64,000 nucleotides of DNA from Galerina marginata. Lineage: Eukaryota > Basidiomycota > Agaricomycetes > Agaricales > Galerinaceae. A program made the translations under genes and the position numbers. The DNA lies in the NCBI GenBank assembly GCA_023014335.1, contig JAECYW010000023.1, positions 930,001 to 994,000 on the forward strand, in the 5' to 3' direction. The number at the start of each line of letters is the position of its first letter. Position 1 is the stretch's first letter. Positions 12,201 to 24,129 of the stretch are shown in pieces. The notes under the pieces are model-generated. The model saw nothing but the letters and a program-made list of their open reading frames with translations. It was not told the origin of the DNA and ran no database searches.

Positions 12201-12862
12201 CTCCTCAACGTGGAAGTCATCCAAGTGTGTAAACTAAGAGTTGGTTGATGTTTGTTAAGCTCATAATTCCGTATTAGCAACGCAACAAACCGAAGGAAGC
12301 TCCGAAGGCTCCTGAAAAAGCGCCATTCTTCTTGCCTACTCTTCCTGGCGTTGAAACGCGATTCGCCCCTGCGGTCATGGATGCAGCGAAAGAGTCCAAG
12401 AAACCTACTCGCAGATTAGAAAAAGCTATGAATGGCACAGAAAGTGTTTTTTTCCAGAAGTTGGCTGCTGAGGCGTCGGATGGAGATTGTGAGAGCCTTC
12501 AAATAATCTCATTCCACGTCCAGCCTGATTTTATGATCACAGATGATAATTTCTTCAATTACGTTAAGATGTTGTCACCAGCCGCTCTTGATTTAGAGCT
12601 GCGGTCCCTTGTAACGCTGGACAGCCTCTCACTACTCATCAACGCCTTGGCCCAGCGGCTACACTCTCATCGAGACTTTGAAGCTGTCCAGGCCATCCAG
12701 AATGTTTTCTTGAGAATGCACGGCGATGTCTTGATTGCTAACCAAGAAATGCAGCCAGATCTAGAAAAGCTGACTCAGGTTCAGCGGAGGGAGAGCCAAA
12801 GAGTGCTCGAGTTGATTGCGTCCTCACTGGGTACCTTGGGCTTTGTCAGGGATACACTTTAA
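9239..12862 (+). CDS. UTP21: UTP21 / WDR36, WD40 protein of the small-subunit processome
   Basis: UTP21 is part of the UTP-B complex needed for 18S rRNA maturation in the nucleolus. The ATG at 9239 precedes a basic stretch (PPPRKRLRQDD) and LFAPFRALGLITNHIPF, a strongly conserved UTP21 opening. Successive exons give many WD40 blades, for example SWALWEGGKMTLLFVG, ALWDLNEGG, HDAAITAIEWVPGQPILIT, FSPDSRWLVVSSLDSVIRTF and IQMWNMQSG. The last 0.8 kb encodes the alpha-helical Utp21 C-terminal domain (LEALTALKVSDAAIDVF, then PFFLPTLPGVETRFAP). About ten introns are inferred. The stop is at 12862. Confidence 0.93.
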
Positions 12863-13232
12863 GTACTTATTCTGCTTTCTTTTTGAATGTATCTCGTTTT
12901 CTGAATGCGTCTTCTGTATCTGAGCTGTCGACCTGGTTTGCCTGTTTACCTTATCCCACATATTCTAATTATCTGAACTTGCTGACACAGTTAACGATAT
13001 GAAGCGCATTATAGTGGGCTGGCCTTCACTGAACATTGGCTAAGCTTTTTCCAACACTTGTCCAACGCGCTCATTTCTTTTTCTAGTCAGCTGTTCAGGG
13101 TTCTAGAATTCTTTTGTGTGACGACAGCAACCTGTCAACATGTCACGTAGAACGATGAAAGCAATCTTGCTCTCGACGACTATAACCGAATTTCAGCCTA
13201 CCGTTCTCGCTATCCTAAGACAGTCATAAAAT
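12863..13232. other. Intergenic stretch, no gene seen
   Basis: It is the 3' region of UTP21 and the promoter of the MYND gene. I see nothing coding here. Confidence 0.5.
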
Positions 13233-14395
13233 ATGGATCAGCTCAGTGTCCAAAGGATTGTTAGTTCTATTTATTCCTCGCCGCAAAACCCAACATGCGA
13301 CGATTTTGCAGACATAATGGGTATACAATTTTTCCCGACCGCCATCTCTCTCTAGGGTTATTTCTCAATCATAGCTCCTGATAGGTTTCCAAGAGGCTCG
13401 CACAGCGGACTTTGCTAATTTAGACGAGATTTCAAAGCTTATTGCGAGCTGCCACGTCGTGAGTCCTCTTAAACTTACCGTTTGCTTCCCGGGTCACAGA
13501 TTGGCTCAATTCTATGATTTAGCTACGCAAACTTCGAACGCGGTTGACCGAACTTCAACAAGATATTGTTTATAACAAATTTTCTGCTTTATACCTTCCG
13601 GCGCTCGTTAACCGTTTTCTGGAGCCACCCCCACTCCCACTTGGTGCACCGCAAGAACTCGTAGAAGAGTTCAACATCAATAATACGTATGTCGAGATGA
13701 TGGGTGCGATATCGCACACCCCTTACTTTACAAAATTCTTGCGGTCTCGTCTTCCGGTGGCTGATGGGGGTAAAGTGCTGATGCGCGTGCTGGCGCAGCG
13801 CCTTGTCGACATCGCACCGACATGGGATCGCAAAATGTTGAACCCTCCACTGGACCGGGAGCCAGGTTATTATGAAAGTGCTGCTGGCACCTCCATCCAA
13901 CTCTTGAGCACTCTCCTGGCCGCTTTTGTGAAGGAAGGGAAGGATTCACCTATACTTCTTACGCCAGAACTCAAAGCAAAATTGTTGCCTTGGTTGAAGA
14001 AATGGGACCAGCGTCATCGAAGAGAGTTTCTCGGCGGTGTTTGCAATCGAACGAGAAATCTACTCGAAGGTCAGGCAAACTTGATGAGAGATGCACATCA
14101 GATACGTCGAATGCTGAAGAATTGGAACTCATGTGGCAAACCCGGCTGCGAATCAACTTCAAATCTCAAGGCCTGTGGCAGGTAAGTAAAAAATATTTCA
14201 ATATAATCATTTCTTAAATTTGGTTTAGGTGCCAAACTGTTCGATATGTAAGCGTTTGATTGGTGATTTATGGAGTTTGTGTATTCTGATTCCTCTATTT
14301 GTTAAACCCGACAGTGCTGTCCAGAGCATCAGAAAGCTCACTGGGTTGACACAAAGGATCCCCATAAAAGCCTGTGCTTCAAGGCCGATTATTGA
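13233..14395 (+). CDS. MYND-type zinc-finger protein
   Basis: The ATG at 13233 (MDQLSVQRIVSSIYSSPQN) is joined through two short introns to a long helical exon (13544-14185). The C-terminus is spread over three exons and, once spliced, reads SCGKPGC, then CGRCQTVRYCCPEHQKAHW and HKSLCFKADY. This matches a MYND finger with its Cx2C, Cx2C, HxxxC zinc ligands. MYND fingers usually bind proline-rich partners or sit in transcription factors. Agaric genomes carry many MYND proteins with an unknown helical N-terminus of this type, and I cannot say more about this one. The stop is at 14395. Confidence 0.85.
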
Positions 14396-15561
14396 ACGAT
14401 CTTATACCAAGAACCGATCGACAGACTTCCAGTTTCGCATAGTTTTGGTGCCATTGCAATTTGAATTTTTGGAGTTTTATGTGGAGAACCTAGAAGTGGC
14501 TGGTTTGGCTGTGGTTCTTCGGAGTTAGTATCTCTTTGGACATTGTGTCCATGTACATATTGGTTTTCTAAACAATCTATACCGTGAATTAGCTGCCGTG
14601 TGCTTGCTGTTTACCCAGTTGGACTCTCCTCAAACCTTTGCCAATTCACACTCCATCGCTTATTGCAAAACTGCATGCAGAACCACGAACAGAAATAAAG
14701 CCATTACATATGTCAAAATATTGACACTGCCACCCATTGGGCAGATCCTGTCAAACCGTTGACTCATTGGCAATCCTTCTCAACATTCTTTCCCTCAACA
14801 CCACCGACAAGACGCCGACCAAAATATCCAATATGTTGATTCACCACCTCCACGATCTATAGACCACCTATTTCTCAAGACTGGAGCCTTTTCTGTCTCC
14901 GCAGATCTCGCTCTGCTGTTCTCAAGGTCGTAGTTTCCCTCAACACTATTCAGATTCTACATTGGCCCCAGAGACATCATACTCGACCACCTTTGAGTCC
15001 GTGTACATGCCCATCGCCTCGAAGGTTGCACAGGTGGTGAGGAAAGTAAAATGATGGACTCTGTTCAGTCTATCTGTAGATCCACCGTCAGCATCCCTAG
15101 CTCTCTTGTTGTATATCTGACAGTGCTTTTGAGTCCGCCCTATTGATATGTAAGTTGAAGAAGGAGAAGCGTTCGGGCGGATTTTGCCCTGCCATAACCA
15201 ACTGATAAATTCACTGGCCTCCCATCTGTTACTGAATCCGACCTACAGCCGTCTTATCGGTGGACAGGCTCAATGCTGTGGAATGCATACTGGTATTCGA
15301 TACTTGGCGAGTGGGTCGCGTCTCCTTCAGCCGATACACCATTTCATTCAAACTGAAAGACGACATAATGAAATGCACCTGCTGAAGCAACATGGAAGGG
15401 GTTACGCGGCACGGATTCGCACGATGATTAAATTGGGGTGGGTCACGTGCCATACTAGCTACTAAAAGAGGTCTTGAACGTGGGTTGAAGTTGCAGTCAC
15501 TGTGCAGTCTACCACGTCGTTTCTTCCAAAAATTCCCAAAGGTTATACAGGTGCTCGAGTA
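14396..15561. other. Intergenic region of about 1.2 kb
   Basis: Only short overlapping frames are present, none with recognisable domain content. Part must be the 3' UTR of the MYND gene and the promoter of the WD40 gene. A decayed gene cannot be excluded. Confidence 0.45.
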
Positions 15562-16991
15562 ATGAAGCAGATAGAACCACCACAAGATGTCTTCTCTCTC
15601 GATAAAACCCTGAATACACCATCCCATGTTTCGTCTCTAGCTTTTGGACATGCAGGACATTTATTTGCTGGCTCTGGTAGGTTTTGGCAAGTACCCTCTT
15701 TTATTATGGTGGATGACACGTCGTATAGACGATGGTTCCCTTCGTGTGTACGATCTATCGTCTTTCAAAGTGCTCAAAGCAGTTCGAGGGCTTGGAGCTG
15801 AAGTCTCCTCGATTGTGTGTATGAAAAAAGCTGGGTCGGATTTACGCGATGCATGGATAGCACATGGCAAGCAGGTCCGTCTTTTCCTTTTTCTTCACGT
15901 CGACCTTGGATGTTGATCAAGACGCGTGCAGATCTCTAAATTTCAGCTTGGGTCGGAAAAAATGATACAAACCCTCGAGGACGCGCAGCTGACTATCCAG
16001 GTAGGCGAGGGAGAGACAGACATCTTGAATGAGGTTAGTATCTTTTCTTGTCATGCGAACGCACGCTGACTTGTATCAGTAAGCTTGCTTTGAACGCCAA
16101 CAAAAGCCATTTAGCCTTTACCATGGACTCCGGATATGTTGGTATCCTTGATCTTGCCGAGAAAACTATCACGAAGATGGAAACCAAACACGATAGTGTA
16201 TGTCCTTATTACGATGTTTGTGCCCTTGGTTTAGCTGAGGGTCACCCTCATCGCTAGGTCTGTGGTTCTGTCAAATTTGTTCCAGATAGACCACGAGAAT
16301 TGATCAGCGGAGGCTATGATACGTTCCTCCTTCACTTCGACTATGTGCAAAGGAAAGTTTTGTCCCGTTGTCAAATGGGTAAGTAAATTATATTTCTTGC
16401 GCAAGCATACGCCTTAACATTCCGATAAGATCCCTATATTGTTGAGGGCGGAATGGCTCTGTCCCCGCCCTTTATTATGTCAATGGCGATGTCTAGTACT
16501 GGAGTGTTAGCTGCCGGCACAGCGGACGGTCGATTGTGGATAGGTTTTGGAGGCGAGAAAGGCTCTAATACGGAAGCAAAAGGGTCCAAGAAGAAAGCCA
16601 AAAAATGGGAGGGATTAGGCGAAGACAAGACCCTTCTCATCAAAGTCGCTGAAGGTCCTATAGTGGCAATGTACGTTGTTCTTGAGCTCCTGTTGCACGT
16701 TATTTATTCCTCCCCAGTGCCTTTTCTGATGCTAGAAGGCTAGCGATATCGACACTTATGGGGGTTATCACACAATATCTTCTCATCTACGATGAAGCGG
16801 AGGCCAGTGTGGTTCTTCAACAATTATGGCAGAAGGAAAGCTCGGGATTAGAGAAAGTAAACGCGCTAGTCGCCGATGACAAACGTATTATTGTGGGCGG
16901 CTTTTCGGCGAAGGGCCGTGGTGTTATCGAGGTCTGGAAGCAAGAAACTGCATCGAATGATCAGGTCTTGGAAGCTGAAAAATCATCGTAA
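15562..16991 (+). CDS. WD40 repeat protein, WDR53-like
   Basis: The ATG at 15562 opens MKQIEPPQDVFSLDKTLN, and no ATG lies upstream in frame. The exons encode WD40-type blades: VSSLAFGHAGHLFAGS, DDGSLRVYDLSSFKVL, LAFTMDSGYVGILDL, VKFVPDRPRELISGGYD and MSMAMSSTGVLAAGTADGRL. The order, and the 'F.P.RP..L.S.G.D' blade followed by an 'S...G..A.G..DG' blade, resemble animal WDR53. A lysine-rich loop (KGSKKKAKKW) interrupts a blade. WDR53 is a putative DCAF-type substrate receptor for CUL4-DDB1; whether that holds here is inference. It ends only 55 bp from the convergent Tim17-family gene. Confidence 0.7.
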
Positions 16992-17046
16992 AAGTATCCT
17001 GATTAGTATTAGAATATTACAGAGTAGTAATTATAGATGTCGCATG

Positions 17047-17960
17047 CTATGATTTATCGAGCTCCTTTAAAACCTTTTCCTCTTCCTTTTGGAGCTCTAG
17101 TTCGGCTATCCGTTTTAAATATGCATTTCTGGTCCTTTTCATCTTGGCCAGGTACTCCTCGTCTGACAGAGGTCTCACTCCAATCATGCTAAGGAACAAC
17201 TGCATGGCGGATGGCGAGGTTGTAGAAGGCTCCGATCTGTCGGGTATAGCGGTACGAGGCTTGGAAGAGGGCACCGTAACCGCAGCCCGGTCCTCTTCGT
17301 TAAGCTTTGCGATATATCGCAGTCGCATAATGCTCAATTCGTTATATCCATATTGGAGAAGGGAGCAGGCCACTCCTGTCATCACCATTCCAGGTAGAAT
17401 AGCACGTCTCCCAGCTAAAATCCAAGCTACAGTCAGTAAATTGTTGAAGAGAGGTTGGAAGACGTACACCTGATTCCACGAAGCATCCCACCGGTAATTG
17501 CGCCGCTTAGAGCACTGTCTAGTAATTTATTTGTGTGTAAATCTAACAATGAACCATGCTCGGTCGGCGTTGAAGGATCAATGCCTAGTTCTCGTCTTCT
17601 GCGCGCGTACTGCAGCCAAGGAGCGAAGTGAACTAGTGCAGGACTGACAACATATTCTCGACAAGCTACCCATTCAAACCCGAAGATTTCAGAGACATTT
17701 ATTACAAGAATTGGGAGAACGTACTGAAAAACGTGGCGGCTGTTATACCGCTGTTTAGAGCAGCTACTCCAACTATAATTCCAGACTGAGGTTGCTTTCG
17801 GAAGATCGTATAAACTCCTGTTATTAAGGCGCTACTGGCCGCTGTAAAGGATTTGGGACTTGAATTTAGGCCCCCTTGATATTCGGTGGATAGAACTGAA
17901 GACGGACTTGCATATTGTGAGCGTTCCTAAGCCTATTGTTGATAGGGGAGACGTGTCCAT
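17047..17960 (-). CDS. Tim17/Tim22/Tim23-family membrane protein (TIMMDC1-like)
   Basis: Minus-strand exons read GVYTIFRKQPQSGIIVGVAA, LNSGITAATFF, CREYVVSPALVHFAPWLQYA, ALSGAITGGMLRGIR and then AGRRAILPGMVMTGVACSLL. This gives four glycine-rich hydrophobic segments with the basic loop typical of the Tim17 superfamily. The C-terminus is a charged helix (ELELQKEEEKVLKELDK). Family members are inner mitochondrial membrane translocase or complex I assembly proteins; TIMMDC1 is the closest in my judgement. The first exon is not resolved. The ATG at 17960 is the only candidate near, but the splice joining it in phase is unclear, so the 5' end is approximate. Confidence 0.65.
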
Positions 17961-18078
17961 TTAATTCTTGAACGTGGAAGGACCTACGTCCCACGTCCAG
18001 CCAAATTCTAAATCTGAGGAAATTGTGGTTGTGGTTGAGTGATGCAATCAGAGTCAAACAGAGCCGCTCGCTTCCTTC

Positions 18079-20413
18079 ATGTCGCCACCACCCAACGACA
18101 ATCCTGTCCATATGCCACTGCATTCGACGTCCGATGGTATTCCTAGGAACATCCTGGCGTTCCGAACCACTACCATGCTACTCGCACAGTTTCAACAGTC
18201 TCGGAATTTAGAAATGAAACTCACCGATATGTCATCTGAGGAACGCTACGAAGCTAGGCTATCCCGTGCCTTTGCTCATCTAGCCGTCGCAGAACACCAT
18301 GCTGTTGCAATTGCAACAGAGCGTAGCCCTGAAGTACTCAATGTTCTCGCATGCGTCAATCTTTCTGGTAGCCCATCTTAAACCCAAAATTTTCCTCTCT
18401 TAATCGCTGCCATTGTCCATCCAGATTCGTCCATCTCAACCACAATCCCAACCATTATCCATTCAACGCCGCCTGAGGACATGAATAATAAATCTATAGA
18501 ACTTTACCTTGAGGATCTCGAGAAATGTTGGCAAGTGCAACATAATAACTTTTCGCGACATTTGCTCACAAACCATATCATTAGGAAGCAGCCATCACTG
18601 AACTCGCATTTATGGATTTTAAGTCAATTACTTAGCGTAGGGGGTCTGAATAGAAATGCCCTCTACCTGCCCCTCATAAGGTACACAACCACCATGTGCT
18701 GCTCAAAGGTAGTTCGTCGGTTGAAACATTCCCTGTCGCGGGCATCTATCGAGTCTCTGAACAAGGTGAAAGACTTTCCCTTCAATCCAAAGGTCTTCGA
18801 AAACGAGGAAGGAAAAAGTACCGGGATAAATAGCGATCGAGCCTTTCTGGAGCTGTTCGTGGAATCAACCAAGGCTACCCCCAGCATGCTCACGCATCCG
18901 ATTCCAAACATAACCAACGTACTCGATACTTTGCCTCCGAATGGTGAACCCTTCCAGCTCTACACCCAAGAGACTTATATGGAGTTTCATACCGTATTAC
19001 TCCGCCTCCTGCAGCTCTACGAGGAAGTTCTCAATGTAATATCAAAGAAAACAAAAGAAAGCCATAGTGACATCTCAGGGCTTTTGAGCTCTGCCGTCCT
19101 ATATGGGAAAACACTTTCGATACTGGGCAGAAGCAGTGCCCTACAGATGCATCTGAAAACCATTGAGGCCTTCCTTGTGGACCGCCGTTTTGCCGCTATG
19201 GCGACAGCGATGCCAGACCCAACTTTCGCAAAGAAAGAAGGGGAGGATGCACAGTGCAATAAGGAATCCACAGAGCGTGATGAAGAGCTTGAAGCCACCC
19301 ACCTTTTTGTCAAGCCTGATGGCACGCGAGCAACTACATGGATGACTTACAGAGACTGGTTGCAGTTGATGGTGGCTCATTTTCATGAGGCACATGTTCT
19401 CTTTTGTAATATCACCTCACAAAATTTCCCTCATACTTCCCCCGCTATCACAATTCTGGTTCCCCCAGCAGTTGTGGACACCTCTTCCCTCTTGTGGACC
19501 GAACTCCTTGCTGACCCAAAACTCATTCCTACACGAGATCTGTATCATTTCTCATACCGCCACTCCAACCAGGATATCCTCACATTTCTCACAAATGCTT
19601 TAGCCTCAATCTCTACTGCTGAAACACATCGGGGCTGGGGTGACAATGCCCGGAGTTTGTGGGAAGAAGGACAACAAGCATCCAAAGCCTTGTTTTTCAC
19701 TAATCAATTGGAGGGAATTTCTGACTATGCTGAAAGTGCGAAAACTGTAAATTCTTTGCTTACAAAATGGGATGAAGCCAGCAAGGAGGACAGGGACAAG
19801 CTTGCCGTCGATATCACCAATCAAATCCAGTTGTTGGTTAAGGCTGTTTCCGACAAACACGATTCTGTTCTTTTACCGTTGAATCTCTCTGCAAATTTTA
19901 ATGGCACATTACATTGCGAGGCCTGTCTTGCTAGCCTTCTCGATAAGCGCACGAGGGATGTCATGGCTAAAGATGACCAATACCAAGAGATATTGAAAGC
20001 CACAGAGGTAGATTATTTGCGCCCTGACTTCTTTGTTGTCAGATACTCATTTCTTATGATAATAGGGCTTTGGACGAGTTATTGGAGTATCGAAATGTTG
20101 CTGCTCGATTTGTCAACATTTCCTCTCACTGTTATCAAACAACGATGAACCATTCATTGTACAAGGCTTTCACAATACTGTTTCAGCTTGCACGCTACCA
20201 ATATGGGCTCCAGCAGACATCGTGGATTCAATGAATCAGACTTTCGGAAGGCTATTGAGATGTGAGCTAGTTAAACTCATGGAGACATTCCAGTTCAAAA
20301 ATCACAGTGATGAGTCTGATGACAGTGATGTGGACATAGTGCCCAGTTTAGGAAACTCTTTCTCTGAATTAGCTAGTTCGTATCATAGGACGTCGACGAT
20401 CACCTTTGCCTAG
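18079..20413 (+). CDS. Fungal OTT_1508-like deaminase-fold protein
   Basis: Three exons give about 739 aa. Exon 1 starts at the ATG at 18079 and ends with a donor near 18370; the acceptor is at 18423. A second intron at 20008..20065 (GTAGAT...ATAATAG) joins phase 0. Without it the frame runs on to a misleading stop at 20148. After splicing, the C-terminus carries the zinc-deaminase signature: LHCEACLASLL (HxE, about residues 593-595), then GFGRVIGVSKCCCSICQHFL (CxxC, about 637-640), then a conserved tail (VQGFHNTVSACTLPIWAPAD). This matches the OTT_1508-like deaminase family, expanded in basidiomycetes and proposed to act on nucleic acid or nucleotides. The long helical N-terminus has no assigned role. 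Substrate unknown. It is divergent from the Tim17-family gene, about 118 bp away. Confidence 0.85.
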
Positions 20414-20728
20414 TGTTGCCCACTGTGGATTCATTACTCCTAACTGGCCGCCTTTGTATTTCACCTGTTGATCGTGAATGTGTAGAAAAAACCTTGAATA
20501 TCAGATTACTTGTTTTAGCGACATCAACTGTTGTCGCAAGTACTGTCGCAGTGTTTGCGCAGTGTCCACTACTAAGTATTCTGAATCATTGAACAAATAC
20601 ATCGACGTCGTGTGAACTTGGCGGTGGCGGTGTACATCAGTTCAAAGTATCGCATTGATATTGTGACCTTGCAGGCTTGCACTGAAAGCGAATCTGTTCT
20701 TACGAACTTCTCCTTCGCGAATTGGAGT
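20414..20728. other. Short intergenic stretch upstream of DCTN6
   Basis: I see no supported coding exon. It is presumably the 3' UTR of the deaminase gene and the DCTN6 promoter. Confidence 0.5.
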
Positions 20729-21467
20729 ATGCCTCCAATGTGCTCCATTCTTCTTTGCCAACAACTGGGTAGTGACTGACTATTTGCCGTATATTTAGAC
20801 GCGACAAGTTCACTATCCACTCGAAAGCCATTGTCTGTCAAGACGTTGAACTGAAAGGAGATATCACCATAGGCTCTGGTGAGTTTACAACTCAATGTAC
20901 TGGACTTTTTCAACCCTTCAGGCAGGCACGATTGTCCATCCTAAAGCTACGATATTTGCAATAGCAGGCCCAATCGTAATTGGCATGGGTTGCATCATAG
21001 AGGAGAGTGCCATTATTGTGAATAGGTAATGTGTAGACCTGTTGTTCAGAATCACTCGCTTATTATAGGCAGGCGGAAGGAAGTAATGCGCATTGGAGAC
21101 GACAACTTATTCGAAATCGGATGTCGTAAGCTCGACTTTAATACACCTATACAACGGTTAGCTCAAGCGGTTCATAGGAATCGAGTCTCCTTCAGTTGGA
21201 AACTTTAACACCGTCTCAACACGCGCAAGAGTTCACCATACCGTTCGCATATCATCCTATTGCGTCATCGGCGCTGGTGTCCTGCTGGTTCCCACAGAAG
21301 ATCAAGTCCTTGAAGACTACACAGTGGTCTATGGCCCTGCTGCAGAACTAAGGACATGGAGCGGAAGAGGCAAAGTGCAAGAAGCCGACTTGAGACGGAA
21401 ACACGCGGAATATCTCAGGGAAATGCTTCCAAAGTTTAACAGATTGCGACGCGGAGATGCTACATGA
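20729..21467 (+). CDS. DCTN6: Dynactin subunit 6 (p27), left-handed beta-helix
   Basis: p27 is one of the pointed-end subunits of dynactin, the dynein cofactor for minus-end transport on microtubules. A short first exon (ATG at 20729, donor GTGCTC, acceptor TTTAG before 20799) gives MPPIRDKFTIHSKAIVCQ. The next exons give VELKGDITIGSG, AGTIVHPKATIFAIAGPIVI, RRKEVMRIGDDNLFEIGC and NFNTVSTRARVHHTVRIS, a run of hexapeptide-repeat turns, then LEDYTVVYGPAAELRTWSG and RRKHAEYLREMLPKFNRLR. Order and length match the family. The first donor is weak, so the N-terminal five residues are less certain. Confidence 0.9.
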
Positions 21468-21750
21468 GTTGATGTGGGTACGTCGATCTAGAATAAATAC
21501 CGTATAATATTATTCTAATAAGTATCTTCCGATGTCCAGAATGTACGAAGCACGAGAACTACCCAGTTCATTTTCAAATCGGATTGTCATGCACCCAGTC
21601 CATGCAAGATTGCAGAAAAATGTATCATTTCTTTCATATTTCGACCAAATCCTGGCTGCTTTCGGCATCTTCTATGTGGTGGTCAATTGGCCCTCGAATC
21701 CTAATTGTAATTCCCACTGTCAGTACGATCTCAACTAATGAACTTGGTGC

Positions 21751-23175
21751 TTACAGAAAATTTAGTATTTCATCATGAGTAACCTCCTTCCACTCATCCC
21801 CCGACCATTCTGCTCCTCCATCTGATACTCCAAGTCGAATTCCGCGGGCATTGCAAGTCCTAACCCAATTGGTCCAAAACTCTCTCCCTTCATCTTCAAC
21901 GGACTGGCTATACCGTAGTGCATGTACAGGACGAAAGATCTTTGCCCACCTGAGATTTGGACAGCTTGATCTTGCAATAATGCGCGTCAAGTTCCCTTGG
22001 ATTCGAGAAATAGGCCCGTTACTGTACAAATCATTGTTTTCCCTTGCTATGGTTTGGCAAAGGTCCCAGAACTCCATTCCATGAAGCAGGATACATGCCA
22101 AGCTTGGTAGCTGGAAGTCCTTCGTAATGTCGAAGGAAATCAAGGCTTCCATTTCCACTGACAGCGTCGCCAGATTCTGCCAAGCTTCAAAGCCACAAAA
22201 GACTGCTTTCGAATCGGAAAGCGAAACATATTCGACGAGCCTTGTGTTGGGTATAAAAGCGATCGGTGATTCTTCGTCTTCCACAACGCACGCACGGATG
22301 TTCGGCAACTGGAGTTGGTGCAAAAGTGCCCCACAACACGGCGTTGCGATTAACGTACGCACTTTAGGGAAGAGCAGCCTCCCTTCCCACTTCCGTAAAG
22401 TATACCGAGGGGTATCTATCCATAATACCTCCAAGGAATTACCAAAAGCAGCTTCAATTCCAGGCAAGACATCCCAGCCACTGAACAAGATTTCCAGGCG
22501 TTTTAATCTTGGATTCTGACCTGGCGAGAGGTACTGTATCACTTCTGTCGGAAGTCCGTTTTCCTTGGGTCTATCGGGAAATGTGCCGCTGGAGAACACC
22601 GTCGAAAAGCAAACGAGATTGCGACAACATCCGAAAATGCGGGACATAGCCTCATCGTGGCTGGATAACCAAGAGTGAACACCTTCAAGAGCCAAGTCAA
22701 CGCGAATTGTCCATCTTCCGGGTCCGTCCTTCGCGTCCTCGCCCTGTGGTATCTTCACTAAGGCTTCCGCTACGGCACACGCTTGAGCTCCCGATCTAAT
22801 CCGAATGTACTCGAAGAGGAATCGCTGAATGATGGCGTTCCAGTATTTGCAAACGAGGCTGCATGCCAATTTGGTGTCCATCGTGGCCTTGAACCGGTTA
22901 CTGATACAAATCCCATCGGTATCGCGAGCGAAGGCGGCGATGGCGGCGTAGTCGTCGATGTCGTATGCTCCTGGAATGTGGGTCGCGAGGCCGAAGATCT
23001 TGCACCATATTTCTATGGGTACTAAACTCGCGATGCAGGGCGGGTGAAGATCTGCTAAGGATGATTGCTGCACCGACTGTAATCGGTTGTCGTCTTCAAG
23101 CTCTGGGACCTGTGTCTCCGTTTTAGATTGGGCCATAGGTGAACAATGGTGCTCGTTGTTGGGATAAGTGCTCAT
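21751..23175 (-). CDS. F-box protein, single exon
   Basis: A 474-aa uninterrupted frame from the ATG at 23175. After a disordered head, an F-box-like motif appears near residues 50-110: LVPIEIWCKIFGLA, then LACSLVCKYWNAIIQRFLFE. The remaining two thirds have irregular leucine-rich repeat spacing (LKRLEILFSGWDVL, LEVLWIDTP, LATLSVEMEAL). F-box proteins dock on SKP1 (encoded at 30539) and bring substrates to SCF ubiquitin ligases; agarics carry hundreds of them, mostly of unknown substrate. It converges with DCTN6, and its promoter lies next to an inverted-repeat element. Confidence 0.8.
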   Translation of the reverse strand: MSTYPNNEHHCSPMAQSKTETQVPELEDDNRLQSVQQSSLADLHPPCIASLVPIEIWCKIFGLATHIPGAYDIDDYAAIAAFARDTDGICISNRFKATMDTKLACSLVCKYWNAIIQRFLFEYIRIRSGAQACAVAEALVKIPQGEDAKDGPGRWTIRVDLALEGVHSWLSSHDEAMSRIFGCCRNLVCFSTVFSSGTFPDRPKENGLPTEVIQYLSPGQNPRLKRLEILFSGWDVLPGIEAAFGNSLEVLWIDTPRYTLRKWEGRLLFPKVRTLIATPCCGALLHQLQLPNIRACVVEDEESPIAFIPNTRLVEYVSLSDSKAVFCGFEAWQNLATLSVEMEALISFDITKDFQLPSLACILLHGMEFWDLCQTIARENNDLYSNGPISRIQGNLTRIIARSSCPNLRWAKIFRPVHALRYSQSVEDEGREFWTNWVRTCNARGIRLGVSDGGAEWSGDEWKEVTHDEILNFL

Positions 23176-23245
23176 GAAAGCCCAAAATTTGCCGAGCTAA
23201 CGCTAGACTTGGTACGGGTGGGTGGCAGGCCAAAAAATCTCGGAT

Positions 23246-23284
23246 CTGGAAATTTCGGCAGTTCGGCAGTTCGACGAATGATCG
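23246..23284 (+). repeat. Left inverted repeat
   Basis: It is the left arm of the inverted pair; its core CTGGAAATTTCG also appears on the right arm in reverse complement. Confidence 0.7.
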
Positions 23285-24129
23285 AAATTCCTAAAACGGA
23301 AGTTCACCGTCAGGTGCCTCTACGGACGACACTGAGCGGTCTTCACACGTTGGGGGAAATTGAGCTATCAACAAGGCGGGTCTACGTAGGGCATCAAAGA
23401 CTCAAAGATGTGGTATTGGTAAATATTAGATGACATATGAACTACGCCGCATCAAAAACTTCGCGAATGCCGAACTCACGTCGACGACGTTGTTGCGCAG
23501 CCTCTCGAGGTTATGTATCTCAACGCATTCACGCCGTCGCAGAACTTGAATACCACCCCCCAGTACCTGCGCGAGCCCGCCACATGCCGCCGAGGACCAG
23601 TAGGTCACGTTGGTGGCAAAGAGGCGAGTAACGGATAGGAGAACTTGCTGGGACGTAGTTGACGGTCAACAAGAGGCTCTGAGCTCATGGGAGGCTACTG
23701 TCTCGGTGCGCATAAATGTTGGCTTGGGCGCGGGGAGAGCCTGAGGAGGGCGGAGGAGACGTTCCGCGAGCGAGAAGGCGAGGAGAGAGGGCTCGGGGGG
23801 CTGTAGGGCTGCCTCCCCTGTGCAGGAGCGTCGAGTTGGAGGAGTCCCGGCGGTGTTTAGGGCAGTCGAACCGCGGGTCGAGGGAATCGAACTGCGCGCT
23901 GCGCGGGATAGGCGTCGTTGAAGGGCAGTACGTGGGCGGTGGGGAGGCTGACAGACTTACTCGCCGTCCTTTGCTCGTCATCCTATCATGTTTTCATTCT
24001 GTTCGTCCCTCAACTACTCCTCGCACGTTCTTCGACAGGATGGCGCCGTCGTTGTCCTGCGACAGAGGTGGACAGAGGTGGGCTGTTGACTGAGGGTTGT
24101 GCGCTGGTGAGCGTTGGCAGTAGAAGCCC

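Noticed and set aside
23685..24093. GC-rich frames on both strands within the inverted-repeat element
   Set aside because: Ser/Pro/Arg-rich frames on both strands with no transposase motif fit GC-rich non-coding DNA.
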